A stretch of DNA of 64,000 bases, taken from NCBI GenBank assembly GCA_965223025.1, contig CBDCVP010000023.1:496001-560000 (forward strand). Direction: 5' to 3'. The DNA is from JABDMH01 sp965223025 (GTDB lineage: Bacteria; Bacteroidota; Bacteroidia; Chitinophagales; Saprospiraceae). Made by a program: the position numbers and the translations under genes. Each line of letters starts with the position of its first letter. Within the stretch, counting starts at the first letter, position 1. Positions 54,843 to 64,000 of this stretch are shown here, piece after piece. The notes below the pieces were generated by a model, which saw only the letters and a list, made by a program, of their open reading frames with translations, did not search any database and had not been told where the DNA came from.

Positions 54843-55892
54843 CTACCTATTTCCCAGCCAATCCCTTTTGCTGATCTTACTGGCTGTCGGAAAGTCATCA
54901 GGTACCTTCTGGGTTACCTTTCCCGTGGCAGCCCATTCAGCACCTCGCTGTAGGGTAGTGATAAAGCCCACACACTCCATGGAGTAGTCCATATGACCCA
55001 AGGCTGTGTGAAATACACGCCCATTGCCATATTCGATGGCCATCAACATGGGTTCATGTCTTTTGGTACCCTGATGCACTTTTTTTTCTGGAGTCGATTT
55101 CGCACCGGCTTCTGAGTAGGCTGTAGCCAGGATGGTCATGTTTTCTACGGGACCCCGTAGTTGCTCATAGAGTTCGTCCTTGGTGTGCAACCACTGCCTG
55201 GGAATGCCCTTCATGATGGGATGTCCCGGTGCTCTGGTAGTGAGTATAAATTCTTTTTGCGGACCATGAGCACCACAGCGACCTTTGCTGTCGTCGCGAA
55301 TCATTTCTTTGGCATCGTTGTAGTAAGCATAGTAGCCATAGTTTTCGGCTCGGCCTCCCCAACCACCTACACCAATCATACGATTATATTGGTGCCAATC
55401 CCCCCAGGAATTATTGGCAGCATGAACGATGACAAAACCACCACCTCCATCCACAAAAGATTCCAGATTAGCCTTCACCTCGTCCGACCAGGTAGAAGCC
55501 TTCCAACCAAAATTTGATACGACCAGATCATAAGCCTGAAAATCTGGGGCATAATATGGATCGGGTTTGGGTTCCTTTACTGCGTAAGTTTTTTTTTCTT
55601 CCTCAATTGGATATTGATTCAGTAAGTCTGTAATATCATCGGGCCCCGCATTTTTATCATAGGCACCACCTTGCCAAGTGTACGCTGTGCGCTTAATGTC
55701 TACAGTGAAGAGTCCGGTTTGTTCCAGATAGTCCTTCATCATCACGGTTGTTTTGGGCCAATAACCGTGATTGTTTTCACCATCGATGATCAAGGTCTTA
55801 ATGGATGTAGTCTGTGCTGTGGTACCCAGCGGAATTAATATCCAAACGGCAGAAAAAAGGCCGGCAATGATGAGTGTGTTTAGGCGTGTCAT
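54843..55892 (-). CDS. Secreted ThuA-domain protein
   Basis: A 349-residue exported protein with a signal peptide (LIIAGLFSAVWILIPLGTTAQ). The ThuA/trehalose-utilisation glutamine-amidotransferase-like fold is seen in LIIDGENNHGYWPKTTVMM, FQAYDLVVSNFGWKASTW, GGGFVIVHAANNSWGDWHQYN, TRAPGHPIMKGIPRQW and GNGRVFHTALGHMDYS. In planctomycetes and Bacteroidota such proteins accompany sugar oxidation genes; their reaction is not established. It is followed by the enolase-superfamily gene upstream on the same strand. Confidence 0.88.
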   Translation of the reverse strand: MTRLNTLIIAGLFSAVWILIPLGTTAQTTSIKTLIIDGENNHGYWPKTTVMMKDYLEQTGLFTVDIKRTAYTWQGGAYDKNAGPDDITDLLNQYPIEEEKKTYAVKEPKPDPYYAPDFQAYDLVVSNFGWKASTWSDEVKANLESFVDGGGGFVIVHAANNSWGDWHQYNRMIGVGGWGGRAENYGYYAYYNDAKEMIRDDSKGRCGAHGPQKEFILTTRAPGHPIMKGIPRQWLHTKDELYEQLRGPVENMTILATAYSEAGAKSTPEKKVHQGTKRHEPMLMAIEYGNGRVFHTALGHMDYSMECVGFITTLQRGAEWAATGKVTQKVPDDFPTASKISKRDWLGNR

Positions 55893-55994
55893 CTGATGAT
55901 TTCGTTCTTTAATTTCCGTTAATTTGAGTTTGACTTCGATTTATTCTTCTCTATGTGTGGCCTTCGAACATATCATTAAAATGCCCTGATTTGA

Positions 55995-57455
55995 TCAGCT
56001 CCACAAGCGATCCCAAGATCGGATTTTATCCCATTCTGGTGTGGGAGCAAAATATTTATTGTTTTCCGGATCAAGATGTGCTTTGACCACGTCTTCATTT
56101 AGTTCGATGCCGAGTCCAGGGGATTCAGGCACTGGGGCAAAGCCTTTTTCAATCAGCTTATGTTTGGTGGTTACCAAGTCCTCCCAATAATCCAGGTCCA
56201 CCGAATGGTGCTCTAATGCCATGAAATTTTGTGTCGCCGCAGCACAGTGCACATTGGCCATAAATGAAACAGGAGTGCCTGCAAAATGCATAGCCATAGC
56301 GATGCCCTTTTCCTCGGCATAGTCACCGATTTTCTTTGTTTCGAGAAGACCGCCTGAGGTTGCTAGATCGGGATGTACTATGTCTACCGCATGGTGATCG
56401 CAGAGTTTGATAAACTCTTCTTTGAGATAAATGTCCTCACCAGTGGTAGTAGGTGTTTCTATGGCTAGTGATATTTGCTTCCACTGTTCTGTGAATCTCC
56501 AGGGAATCAAATCTTCCAACCAAGCCAATCTGTATTTTTCCACAGCTCTGCCCAGTCGAATGGCATTGTTGTGATCAAAATGACCGTAGTGATCTGAGGC
56601 GAGCGGCACTTCATAGCCAATCTTATTCCGAACTTTTTCGATGCGCTCCATCATGATGTCCAGGCCCTTGTCTGTGATTTGCACTTGTGTAAATTGGTGC
56701 TCGGTCGCACCGTAGGACATGGGTTCGTTTGACCATTGCTTGTCTATCTTCCAAAAATTGCTGTTGACCGTAGTTCCCGCAACACCTTCGAGAAGCTCAA
56801 TACCAAAATCCATTTTCAAGAAGGTGAATCCCTGCTCATCCATTCGTTTGCTCACCATGGCGTGGAATTCTGCCTCATTCCTACCTTTTGGTGTATCCGC
56901 ATAAAGCCGTACACGATCGCGATACCGTCCACCGAGCAGTTGATAAGCGGGAACATTATAGGCTTTGCCTGCAAGATCCCACAAGGCCATTTCCACAGCA
57001 CAAACACCTCCCCCCTGCCTGGAGTGAAATCCAAACTGCTTGATCCGCTTGAAAATCAATTCGACATTACATGGATTCATGCCCAGAATTCTGCTCTTGA
57101 GGAACATGGCATAGCGATAAGTGGCTCCATCGCGTACTTCACCTAAACCAGAAATCCCCTGATTGGTATCGATGCGAATGATTGGGCATCTTGCTCTACC
57201 ACGCATCACGACAGCATAGCGCATGTCTGTGATCTTGAGATCTGAGGGTGAAGACCAGCGATTGACTTTGGAGGTACTATGGGCCATGGTTTCTTCAAGT
57301 GGACTGTGCATCAGAGCCCCTAGCGAAAGACCCCCTAGGCTGGCCTTCTTCAGAAAACTTCTGCGATCGTTTCGGATGGCCGGACGGCTAGGACTTTGGG
57401 ATTCAGCTGGAGCTAAACCCATTTTTGAGAGGAGTAGATCTGAAGGTGTCTGCAT
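55995..57455 (-). CDS. Enolase-superfamily (mandelate racemase/sugar acid dehydratase-like) protein
   Basis: A 486-residue Mg-dependent enzyme. A Tat-like segment (NDRRSFLKKASLGGLSLGALM) starts about 30 residues in, so export is likely. Barrel motifs are FLKMDFGIELLEG, LASDHYGHFDHNNAIRL, WLEDLIPWRF (metal Glu), TGEDIYLKEEF (metal Glu) and VDIVHPDLATSGG, with AMHFAGTPVSF near the end. This pattern resembles D-galactonate/mannonate dehydratases, which dehydrate sugar acids. Its neighbours (ThuA, beta-helix protein, sulfatase) suggest breakdown of an acidic polysaccharide. Exact substrate unknown. Confidence 0.87.
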   Translation of the reverse strand: MQTPSDLLLSKMGLAPAESQSPSRPAIRNDRRSFLKKASLGGLSLGALMHSPLEETMAHSTSKVNRWSSPSDLKITDMRYAVVMRGRARCPIIRIDTNQGISGLGEVRDGATYRYAMFLKSRILGMNPCNVELIFKRIKQFGFHSRQGGGVCAVEMALWDLAGKAYNVPAYQLLGGRYRDRVRLYADTPKGRNEAEFHAMVSKRMDEQGFTFLKMDFGIELLEGVAGTTVNSNFWKIDKQWSNEPMSYGATEHQFTQVQITDKGLDIMMERIEKVRNKIGYEVPLASDHYGHFDHNNAIRLGRAVEKYRLAWLEDLIPWRFTEQWKQISLAIETPTTTGEDIYLKEEFIKLCDHHAVDIVHPDLATSGGLLETKKIGDYAEEKGIAMAMHFAGTPVSFMANVHCAAATQNFMALEHHSVDLDYWEDLVTTKHKLIEKGFAPVPESPGLGIELNEDVVKAHLDPENNKYFAPTPEWDKIRSWDRLWS

Positions 57456-57561
57456 GTTGTAGCATTTTGAGATTGATAGATGGGGTGAATATATGAAGAT
57501 CCGTGAAGAATTGCCGTCGACCTAGTTCACACCCTCAATCCTGGGAGCTGCGGCCATTTCC

Positions 57562-59064
57562 TCAGTCAACCTTTAAGATCCGCTCCATCCACATCATGGG
57601 GTAGGTTTCGCTAGCGATCTTGATAAAGTACAGGCCATCGGGCAATTGATCCAGGTAGATGGTCAGCGGTGGAGATGCATTGGAGTAATCCTGTACCAAC
57701 TGCCCGCTGGCATTAAGCACCTGGATCATGGCGTCAGAAAATTCGCCTGTGACGGTAACTTGGTTGGCTGCAGGATTAGGGCCCATCACAATACTGGCGT
57801 GGCCGACGACATATGGAATGGCGGTCGTAGATGCATCACCTTCATGAGCACCAATGGAAGGTGGTGATGCAAAGAAAAACTGCACAAAATCAGTCTTGGG
57901 GCTGGCGACCACCTTGCCGTTTGAAACACAAGGACTTTGTGCAGGGATGGAAAAATCTTCTGTTGTTGGATCACTAAATTGCGGATTGGCCAGGACTTGA
58001 TTGCTATCGGTCACTGGTAATGTGGGTGTCCAACTGCTGCTTTGCTCATTATACCACAAGTTGTTGGTCAGTATGAAAGAGTTGGGATCCGTATTGGGAC
58101 CTATATTTACCTCAGTAAGATCGTGCTCCAGATAAATGGCATTGCTTCTAAAGATATTATCTGCGCAAGTCAGAAATCCAGATTCTGTCGTCTCCTGCAA
58201 TATCCTGATCACCCAATTCTCAGGTTTGTAGATCGTGTTATTGACTACCTTCACCCGCACACATCCCACATAGGCAATGGGCGACCAAGAACCGATAAAA
58301 ATATTGCTATACACTTCCAGGTCTGCAGCTTCAAACACATCCACAATGGGATTGGGTAATGGTGGTCTAAAAAATGTTAAGCCGGTACTTCCACCCAGAT
58401 TAACAGCTCTTTGGTCAATATTCTTGAATACATTTCGCTGCATTAAAATATGCTGAGTGCCACCCTTGGCTTGGATGCCAGACGTGCCTGAGTCATCAAA
58501 ATAATTGTCCTCGATGATGCCATAATGGCAACCGACCATATCTACACCACTGCCACCTCCACCACCATTTAAAAACTGACAATCACGAACAGAAAAACTG
58601 TCAAGACCCGATAACTTGAGAAGGTCATTATTGCCTCCAGCATTCATGTCACGAAAGATGCAGCGATCGATGGTGATGTGGTGGGTGGGTGTATAATAGT
58701 CTCCACCATCATCGATGTTGATGCCATTGCCTGTCTGCTGCTCCACAATCAGACCATGGATTTCAAGATGGGTGCAGTTGACCAGGTGGATGGCTTCGGT
58801 GCCTCCTCTGAAGATCGCCTGATGTTCATGGTCGGCCTTAATAACTATCGGATCAGCGATGGTGCCATGGAGATCGTTCAGAAACTGCGTCCCATGGCTA
58901 TAGATACCGTCGAGTACGATCACGGTGTCGCCTGCCGATATGTGTGATTCAGCATCGGAAAGAGTAGGATAGTCACCACCCGATCCCACGGTTATGGTCT
59001 GCGAATTCGCATGAATTGTTGCAATGACCAGGAGCACTAAGGGAAGGTAGATATGAGATTTCAT
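57562..59064 (-). CDS. T9SS-secreted right-handed beta-helix protein
   Basis: A 500-residue secreted protein. The signal peptide is KSHIYLPLVLLVIATIHANSQ. Residues ~25-410 form a parallel beta-helix (ITVGSGGDYPTLSDAES, IHLVNCTHLEIHGLIVEQQ, HHITIDRCIFRDMNAGGNN, GIIEDNYFDDSGTSGIQAKGG), as in polysaccharide lyases and PbH1 proteins. The last ~80 residues (MGPNPAANQVTVTGEF to DGLYFIKIASE) are a type A T9SS sorting domain, which directs the protein to the cell surface. The frame is open upstream to 59160, but ATG 59064 starts the signal peptide. Possibly an alginate- or chondroitin-type lyase; catalytic residues are not identified. Confidence 0.88.
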   Translation of the reverse strand: MKSHIYLPLVLLVIATIHANSQTITVGSGGDYPTLSDAESHISAGDTVIVLDGIYSHGTQFLNDLHGTIADPIVIKADHEHQAIFRGGTEAIHLVNCTHLEIHGLIVEQQTGNGINIDDGGDYYTPTHHITIDRCIFRDMNAGGNNDLLKLSGLDSFSVRDCQFLNGGGGGSGVDMVGCHYGIIEDNYFDDSGTSGIQAKGGTQHILMQRNVFKNIDQRAVNLGGSTGLTFFRPPLPNPIVDVFEAADLEVYSNIFIGSWSPIAYVGCVRVKVVNNTIYKPENWVIRILQETTESGFLTCADNIFRSNAIYLEHDLTEVNIGPNTDPNSFILTNNLWYNEQSSSWTPTLPVTDSNQVLANPQFSDPTTEDFSIPAQSPCVSNGKVVASPKTDFVQFFFASPPSIGAHEGDASTTAIPYVVGHASIVMGPNPAANQVTVTGEFSDAMIQVLNASGQLVQDYSNASPPLTIYLDQLPDGLYFIKIASETYPMMWMERILKVD

Positions 59065-59383
59065 CTGATTGCTATTGACTATGATGGAAGTTTTTAGAAC
59101 CAATAGCTTTGATGTGCACCTTACACAGAACGCCCAAATGACAGCCGAAGTATCTTCCAATATTAACTAATCAATCAAGAGCGAAATAATCCGCTATAAA
59201 GGTCACCTAAGGCATCGATGGAGGACTTTCTGCAGTGCAAGACAGAGATCCGATCATGACGCGAGTCCTTTTTTCGGACAATGAGCTTTCCATCCTGGGA
59301 AAAGTACCTGTGTAATAGAAACAGAAATATATTTCGGAGAGATGAAGGATAGAAAAAGTAGGTAGAAAGCGGTCTTTTTCGCC

Positions 59384-60160
59384 CTAATTATTTTGTAGCT
59401 GTGTGGCCAACCATGCAGGTCTGTCGGTAGTAATATATTTAACCCCAGCTTGGAGCATTCGTCTGGCATCTTCAGGCGTGTTTACCGTCCAGCACCACAC
59501 TGATTTACCAATGGCCTTGAATCGTTTTACCAATGGACCATCGATGATTTTGTGATGTAGATCTACGCCGTCCAGATCGCTGGAGGCAATCGCATCAAAT
59601 CGCGAGTTGACATCATTTAAGGACGACGATAAGTAGTAACTTGGTACTTTTGGATAACGCTTCTTTGCCGATAAGATGGTTTCAAAATCGAAGGCAATGA
59701 AGGCAATTTTGCCCTGCCTCCAATAATTGTCAATCACTTCGACCAAATAGGGAATAATCTCGATGTCGTCTTTGATTTCAATGACGAGTAATTGATCTTT
59801 TGGAAGAGTCATCAGCACATCTTTTAATAGGGGAATTGCAGCACCTTCATATTTTTCTTGATGGCTGGCTTTTAAATAGATGGGTAAGCCCTTAAGGTCT
59901 ACATATTTTGTTTCAGCGATGATGACATCCTGTCCCAAAAGTCGGTTCCCATCATCGTCATGAAATAAAATGATTTGTTTGTCTTTGGTGACCATGACAT
60001 CGCATTCTGCTCCGGCGGCCTTTAGTTCCCAAGCCAGATCGAGGGATTCTTGGGTGTTTTCCGGTGCGAGGTAGGAGGCTCCCCTATGGGCGATAAAGTG
60101 TGGCTGCACACAAGATGTCATGGCGATACAGGTTGCGATGAAGAAGAAGAGTCGAAACAT
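59384..60160 (-). CDS. Glycerophosphodiester phosphodiesterase family lipoprotein
   Basis: A 258-residue TIM-barrel phosphodiesterase that hydrolyses glycerophosphodiesters to glycerol 3-phosphate and an alcohol. ATG 60160 gives a lipoprotein signal (RLFFFIATCIAMTSC). The catalytic start FIAHRGASYLAPENTQES is intact, followed by AECDVMVTKDKQIILFHDDDGNRL, LLVIEIKDD and WCWTVNTPEDARRMLQAGVKYITTDRP. The frame is open to 60280, but that part precedes the signal peptide. Typical periplasmic GDPD. Confidence 0.9.
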   Translation of the reverse strand: MFRLFFFIATCIAMTSCVQPHFIAHRGASYLAPENTQESLDLAWELKAAGAECDVMVTKDKQIILFHDDDGNRLLGQDVIIAETKYVDLKGLPIYLKASHQEKYEGAAIPLLKDVLMTLPKDQLLVIEIKDDIEIIPYLVEVIDNYWRQGKIAFIAFDFETILSAKKRYPKVPSYYLSSSLNDVNSRFDAIASSDLDGVDLHHKIIDGPLVKRFKAIGKSVWCWTVNTPEDARRMLQAGVKYITTDRPAWLATQLQNN

Positions 60161-60511
60161 ACGGATCATCAGTGGTTGTTGGGTAAGATACGAGAATCGG
60201 CCTAATCTACTTGCTGCCAGAGATAATATCTCAGACAGTTCGACTATAACTCTGTGTGATCTCCACATGACGCTAGTCATGGTGTGCTATCAACGCTGCC
60301 AGGGTGAGCTTTGGCTTCAGCTCAATATCATGATGTATTCTTCTGTCGGAGTATATTGGACCATAATATTCCAATCCAGGGCCGTATTTTGTTGCACATG
60401 GTCCAGTAGAGTAGCTAATTTTATATGCTTAGAAAGTATATTTTTACTCCAGGTTCTACTTTATAGCACTGATGGGAAGGTTATGTCATGTCATGTAAAA
60501 ATATCTAAGCA

Positions 60512-61933
60512 TTGAGAGCAAAGACTAGTTGTATTTTTTTAGTAGCGTCCCTGATCACTCTTTTTTCATGCACCGGTCCTGAAGCGCCACCGGCATCGCC
60601 CCCTAATCTCATCGTGATTTTTACCGACGATTTAGGTTACGGTGACTTGGGATGTTTTGGAAATCCTACCATCGCAACACCCCATTTAGATCGCATGGCG
60701 GCGGAAGGTCAAAAATGGACGCAGTTTTATGCGGCTGATCCCGTATGTACACCTAGTCGGGCAGGCTTATTGACAGGGAGATATCCCAAGAGAAATGGTA
60801 TGACTTCAGGATCGCGTGTCGTACTGTTTCCTGATTCGAAGGGTGGATTGCCACCTGGGGAAATCACATTGGCAGAGGTTCTCAAGGACCAGGGCTATGC
60901 CACTGCAGCCATTGGTAAATGGCATCTGGGGCATCTTCCGAAATTCTTACCTACACGCCAAGGCTTTGATTCATACTACGGGATTCCCTACTCCAACGAC
61001 ATGGATTTTGTCAAAGGATCACCGAATTATCGGAAAGCGGCAAATGATCCAAATTTTCTAGCGGACACCAGGCATTATCATGTGCCGCTGATGGAAAATG
61101 AGAAAGAAATCGAACGCCCAGCGGATCAGCTTACCATCACTCGTAGATATACGCAGAAGGCGATCGCATACATAAAAAGCAACAAGGATCATCCCTTTTT
61201 CCTTTATTTGGCCCACAACCTTCCACACATCCCACTTTTTGCACACCGGGATTTTATCGGATCCAGTAAGAGAGGTATTTATGGCGATGTATTGCAAGAA
61301 ATCGACGATGGAATTGGCCAGATTGTCCAAACGATCAAAGACTTAGACCTGCAGGAAAACACGATCGTGCTATTCTCATCCGATAACGGACCGTGGTTGT
61401 CATTTCGTACTCATGGTGGATCAGCCGGACCCTTGCGAGCTGGTAAGGGCACCAATTTTGAGGGAGGCCAACGAGTGCCGACGATTTTTTGGGGGCCGGG
61501 TTTGGTGAAACCAGCGGTGATCAACGAAATGGGCTCGACGCTGGATGTCATGCACACGTTCGCCACTCTGGCAAACGCCAAAATTCCCCAAGATCGAAAA
61601 ATGGACAGCTATGACCTGTCGCCCCTGCTCCTCACAGGAAAGGGCATCAGCCCCAGAGAGACGTTCTTTTATTGGAATAGGGGAGAACTGCATGCTGCGA
61701 GGGTGGGCCCCTGGAAAATTCACATTAAGCAGCGAGAGCCCATAAACTATGGAAGAGAAGTGATTCTCGACCATCCTGAATTGTATCATCTGGAGACAGA
61801 TATTTCTGAAAAACATGAGCGTTCGGAAGAATTTCCTGAAAAAGTCTCCGAATTGCTTGAGCATTGCGCCACACATCAGGCAGATATGGCTGATGCCTTG
61901 CCCGACAATTTGGCTGGTAGGATTGGGGAGTAG
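60512..61933 (+). CDS. Sulfatase (type I, formylglycine-dependent), lipoprotein
   Basis: A 473-residue arylsulfatase-family enzyme that hydrolyses sulfate esters. The N-terminus (RAKTSCIFLVASLITLFSC) is a lipoprotein signal beginning at a TTG codon; no ATG in frame gives it. NLIVIFTDDLGYGDLGCFG contains the metal Asp pair. C79 in DPVCTPSRAGLLTGRYPKRNG is the C-x-P-S-R site converted to formylglycine. Further metal residues lie in FSSDNGPWLSFRTHGGSAG. The maturase (sulfatase-modifying enzyme) is not in this window. The substrate, probably a sulfated glycan, is not known. Confidence 0.93.
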   Translation: MRAKTSCIFLVASLITLFSCTGPEAPPASPPNLIVIFTDDLGYGDLGCFGNPTIATPHLDRMAAEGQKWTQFYAADPVCTPSRAGLLTGRYPKRNGMTSGSRVVLFPDSKGGLPPGEITLAEVLKDQGYATAAIGKWHLGHLPKFLPTRQGFDSYYGIPYSNDMDFVKGSPNYRKAANDPNFLADTRHYHVPLMENEKEIERPADQLTITRRYTQKAIAYIKSNKDHPFFLYLAHNLPHIPLFAHRDFIGSSKRGIYGDVLQEIDDGIGQIVQTIKDLDLQENTIVLFSSDNGPWLSFRTHGGSAGPLRAGKGTNFEGGQRVPTIFWGPGLVKPAVINEMGSTLDVMHTFATLANAKIPQDRKMDSYDLSPLLLTGKGISPRETFFYWNRGELHAARVGPWKIHIKQREPINYGREVILDHPELYHLETDISEKHERSEEFPEKVSELLEHCATHQADMADALPDNLAGRIGE

Positions 61934-62306
61934 CTGATACCTCCAGCTTTCCACAGGTATGGATAACCTTTCGGATATCCTGGAGACTGCATATCTAATT
62001 ACTAGATCAACGTAGAAGACCTTCACTTCGACTTCACCGGGTTGTAGACGCCTTTGGATCTGTTTCTTCGATTTCTGTTGGCTTCCTGGAGCCACCTGGT
62101 CGAGGTTGGTCTGACTGACTATGAATACCAAATGTCTATCTAGTGATGACGTAGTAAGTGTTGCTAGATGCCTTATTAGGTGGCATTGCTGCAAGTAGAT
62201 CCTGGAAAGTCAATAAAAGGACTCACGTACCTGCTGATTACATCATAATGTGCCTAGATTTTTCGTTATGATGCGATAGTCTTTGCCGTGAGGCAGCGAC
62301 TGACAG
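61934..62306. other. Intergenic region, nothing recognised
   Basis: About 370 bp between the sulfatase and the penicillin-binding protein gene. No gene or terminator was identified. Confidence 0.45.
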
Positions 62307-64000
62307 ATGACTGTGATAGAAACATTGAAGTCAAAGACTCAGCGGATTTTCAGGCAGTTGCCAGATACCTTGGCAGACTTGCATCTAATGCGCTGGGTGT
62401 CAGATCAACCCTGGTGGAAATTGGTCTTGATGTTTGCCAGTGCGATGGCTATACTTGTTGTCACGGTTGTTCTTACTGTCTTTTTCCTGCTGTGGTCCGG
62501 ACATTTTGGTTCCATACCTACCTATGCTGATTTGCAAAGTATTCAGAATAATCAGGCTGCGGAAGTGTACGACCATCGAGGTCTTCTCCTAGGAAAATAC
62601 TACATAGAGAATAGAGTCAATGCTGATTTCTCGGAGTTGCCTGAGCATCTGATACAGGCATTGATCGCCACAGAGGATGCGCGTTTTTTTGAGCATGAAG
62701 GAATTGATATCCGATCATTGGGCCGAGTTTTATTTAAGTCCATCTTATTATCGGATGAGTCTGCTGGTGGTGGAAGCACGATCAGCCAGCAGCTAGCTAA
62801 GAATCTATACCCTCGACGTGACTACCGATACCTGAGTATCATTGTCAATAAGCTTCGGGAGATGTTGATTGCTCAGCGTCTGGAGCAGATCTATCCAAAA
62901 GAACGGATCTTACGATTGTATTTAAATACAGTGCCTTTCGGTGGGAATACTTTCGGAGTAAAGGTCGCAGCTCGGAGATATTTTGACAAGGATCTGCATC
63001 GGTTGAATATTGGCGAAGCAGCGGTACTGGTTGGCATGCTAAAGGCCACTTCTTACTATAATCCGCATCGTTATCCGGAACGGGCAAAGAAACGACGTAA
63101 TGTGGTATTAGGTCAGATGGCAAGATTTAGCTACTTGGATTCGGCGGAAGCTCACCAGTGGTATGAACAACCCCTGGAGATCAACTATAAACCGGAGAGC
63201 CACGACCTGGGAATCGCCACCTATTTCAGGGAACATATCCGGCTCGAAATCGAAGACATCCTCAAAGAATTTCCGAAGGACGATGGCACATTCTACGACC
63301 TTTATCGCGACGGATTGCGCATCCATACCAGCATAGATGCCACCATGCAACGGTATGCGGAGGCTTCTGTACGTACTCATTTGACCACACTTCAGAGAGA
63401 TTTTCAAAGGGAATGGGGTGGCAAGGAGCCCTGGGCTAAATCTGATGTACTCGCAAAACTGATCGAGTCAAGTCAGCGATACCAAGCACTTATCGGTCAG
63501 GGAGTACCTGCAGCTCAGATCAAGGAGATTTTTGAGAAGCCGGTGGAGATGACTGTTTTTGATTGGGAGAAGGGCAAGAAAGAGGTGTCTATGTCGCCAC
63601 TCGACTCTATCCGATTCTATATGAGTATGCTACAGACCGGCATGCTGGTGGTCGAGCCCAGCAGTGGCCTGGTTCGTGCATGGGTTGGTGGAGTAGATCA
63701 TCGATTTGTGCAATATGACCACGTTAAGTCAAGACGCCAGGTCGGCTCGACGATCAAGCCCATCGTGTATACCGCAGCTCTGCGCAATGGAGTCAGACCG
63801 TGTGATTATTTTGAAAATAAGCTCGTCCAGTATGTTGACTATAAAGACTGGACTCCACAGAACAGTAATGGTCAGTATGGAGGATATTACAGTCTTGCCG
63901 GTGCTCTGAGTCATTCGATCAATACCATTGCGGTGGATCTGGCATTGACAGCAGGTATCACGGAGGTCACATCTTTGGCTGGTCAGATGGGAATCCGGAG
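62307..64000 (+). CDS. Class A penicillin-binding protein (PBP1), partial at right edge
   Basis: The first ~564 residues of a bifunctional peptidoglycan synthase, cut by the window edge. ATG 62307 is the first start after an in-frame stop at 62301. A short cytoplasmic segment (MTVIETLKSKTQRIFRQLPD) is followed by the membrane anchor (VLMFASAMAILVVTVVLTV). The glycosyltransferase (GT51) domain shows ATEDARFFEHEGID, GGSTISQQLAKNLYP and RILRLYLNTVPFG. The transpeptidase domain shows the serine site GSTIKPIVY and SHSIN (SxN motif); KTG would lie beyond the edge. It polymerises and cross-links peptidoglycan. Confidence 0.94.
   Translation, partial: MTVIETLKSKTQRIFRQLPDTLADLHLMRWVSDQPWWKLVLMFASAMAILVVTVVLTVFFLLWSGHFGSIPTYADLQSIQNNQAAEVYDHRGLLLGKYYIENRVNADFSELPEHLIQALIATEDARFFEHEGIDIRSLGRVLFKSILLSDESAGGGSTISQQLAKNLYPRRDYRYLSIIVNKLREMLIAQRLEQIYPKERILRLYLNTVPFGGNTFGVKVAARRYFDKDLHRLNIGEAAVLVGMLKATSYYNPHRYPERAKKRRNVVLGQMARFSYLDSAEAHQWYEQPLEINYKPESHDLGIATYFREHIRLEIEDILKEFPKDDGTFYDLYRDGLRIHTSIDATMQRYAEASVRTHLTTLQRDFQREWGGKEPWAKSDVLAKLIESSQRYQALIGQGVPAAQIKEIFEKPVEMTVFDWEKGKKEVSMSPLDSIRFYMSMLQTGMLVVEPSSGLVRAWVGGVDHRFVQYDHVKSRRQVGSTIKPIVYTAALRNGVRPCDYFENKLVQYVDYKDWTPQNSNGQYGGYYSLAGALSHSINTIAVDLALTAGITEVTSLAGQMGIR

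Noticed and set aside
61421..62194. 257-codon minus-strand ORF
   Set aside because: Mostly antisense to the sulfatase gene; no recognisable domain.

Overview
The window looks like a chromosomal segment of a free-living member of the Bacteroidota, most like the Saprospiria. Supporting signs are a SusC/SusD pair, a C-terminal type IX secretion sorting domain, a TPR-type hybrid two-component regulator with an AraC output domain, a SigZ-like sigma factor with a C-terminal CNC, several Tat- or lipobox-exported sugar enzymes, and TAnnTTTG-type promoter elements instead of strong Shine-Dalgarno sites. The placement below phylum level is inference. No tRNA or rRNA gene and no CRISPR array was seen.

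Layout. 1-7.5 kb (minus strand): a partial ORF, an S9 peptidase, glycyl-tRNA synthetase, release factor 3 and an acyl-CoA dehydrogenase with palindromic operator candidates. 7.7-12.0 kb (plus): an LVIVD-repeat lipoprotein, a barrel-like protein, and an ECF sigma factor overlapping a membrane-anchored barrel protein, closed by a strong intrinsic terminator. 12.07-14.94 kb: the most unusual element, 22 near-identical 105-106 bp units, each with palindromes, with a REP-associated tyrosine (Y1/HUH) transposase gene sitting in one spacer. 15.2-17.9 kb: a BlaI/BlaR1(M56)-type pair with two operators. 18.3-23.6 kb: YciI-like protein, an aldehyde dehydrogenase/glutamine amidotransferase/TfoX-like cluster, a small secreted protein with a decayed duplicate upstream, and an NAD(P)-binding protein. 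23.7-33.1 kb (minus): a glycan-use cluster with SusC, SusD, a Tat-exported sugar isomerase-like protein, a Tat-exported Gfo/Idh/MocA oxidoreductase and a secreted propeller protein. 34-42.7 kb (plus): AlkD-like protein, alpha/beta hydrolase, OmpA-family protein, ArsI-like lyase with SigZ-like sigma factor, hybrid two-component regulator and a diheme cytochrome. 42.8-47.5 kb (minus): DUF1569 protein, a molybdenum hydroxylase (large and 2Fe-2S subunits) and an RluA-type pseudouridine synthase. 47.9-53 kb: twin lipoproteins, a CutA-like protein next to a deletion scar that joins an ABC transporter 5' end to a TolC 3' end, a DEAD-box helicase and a ModF-like double ABC ATPase. 53-64 kb: cytochrome c/sugar dehydrogenase lipoprotein, ThuA protein, enolase-superfamily dehydratase, T9SS beta-helix protein, glycerophosphodiesterase, sulfatase and a class A penicillin-binding protein that runs off the right edge.

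How the genes work together. The 23.7-33.1 kb cluster couples outer-membrane glycan import (SusCD) to periplasmic redox and isomerisation of sugars. The 53-62 kb genes look like a second, looser set for extracellular polysaccharide and sulfated or acidic sugars. The molybdenum hydroxylase probably passes electrons to a cytochrome c, and the diheme cytochrome nearby is the obvious candidate. The repeat island is best explained as a REP/RAYT-type mobile system expanded into a long local array, flanked by ordinary genes and ending just after a terminator.
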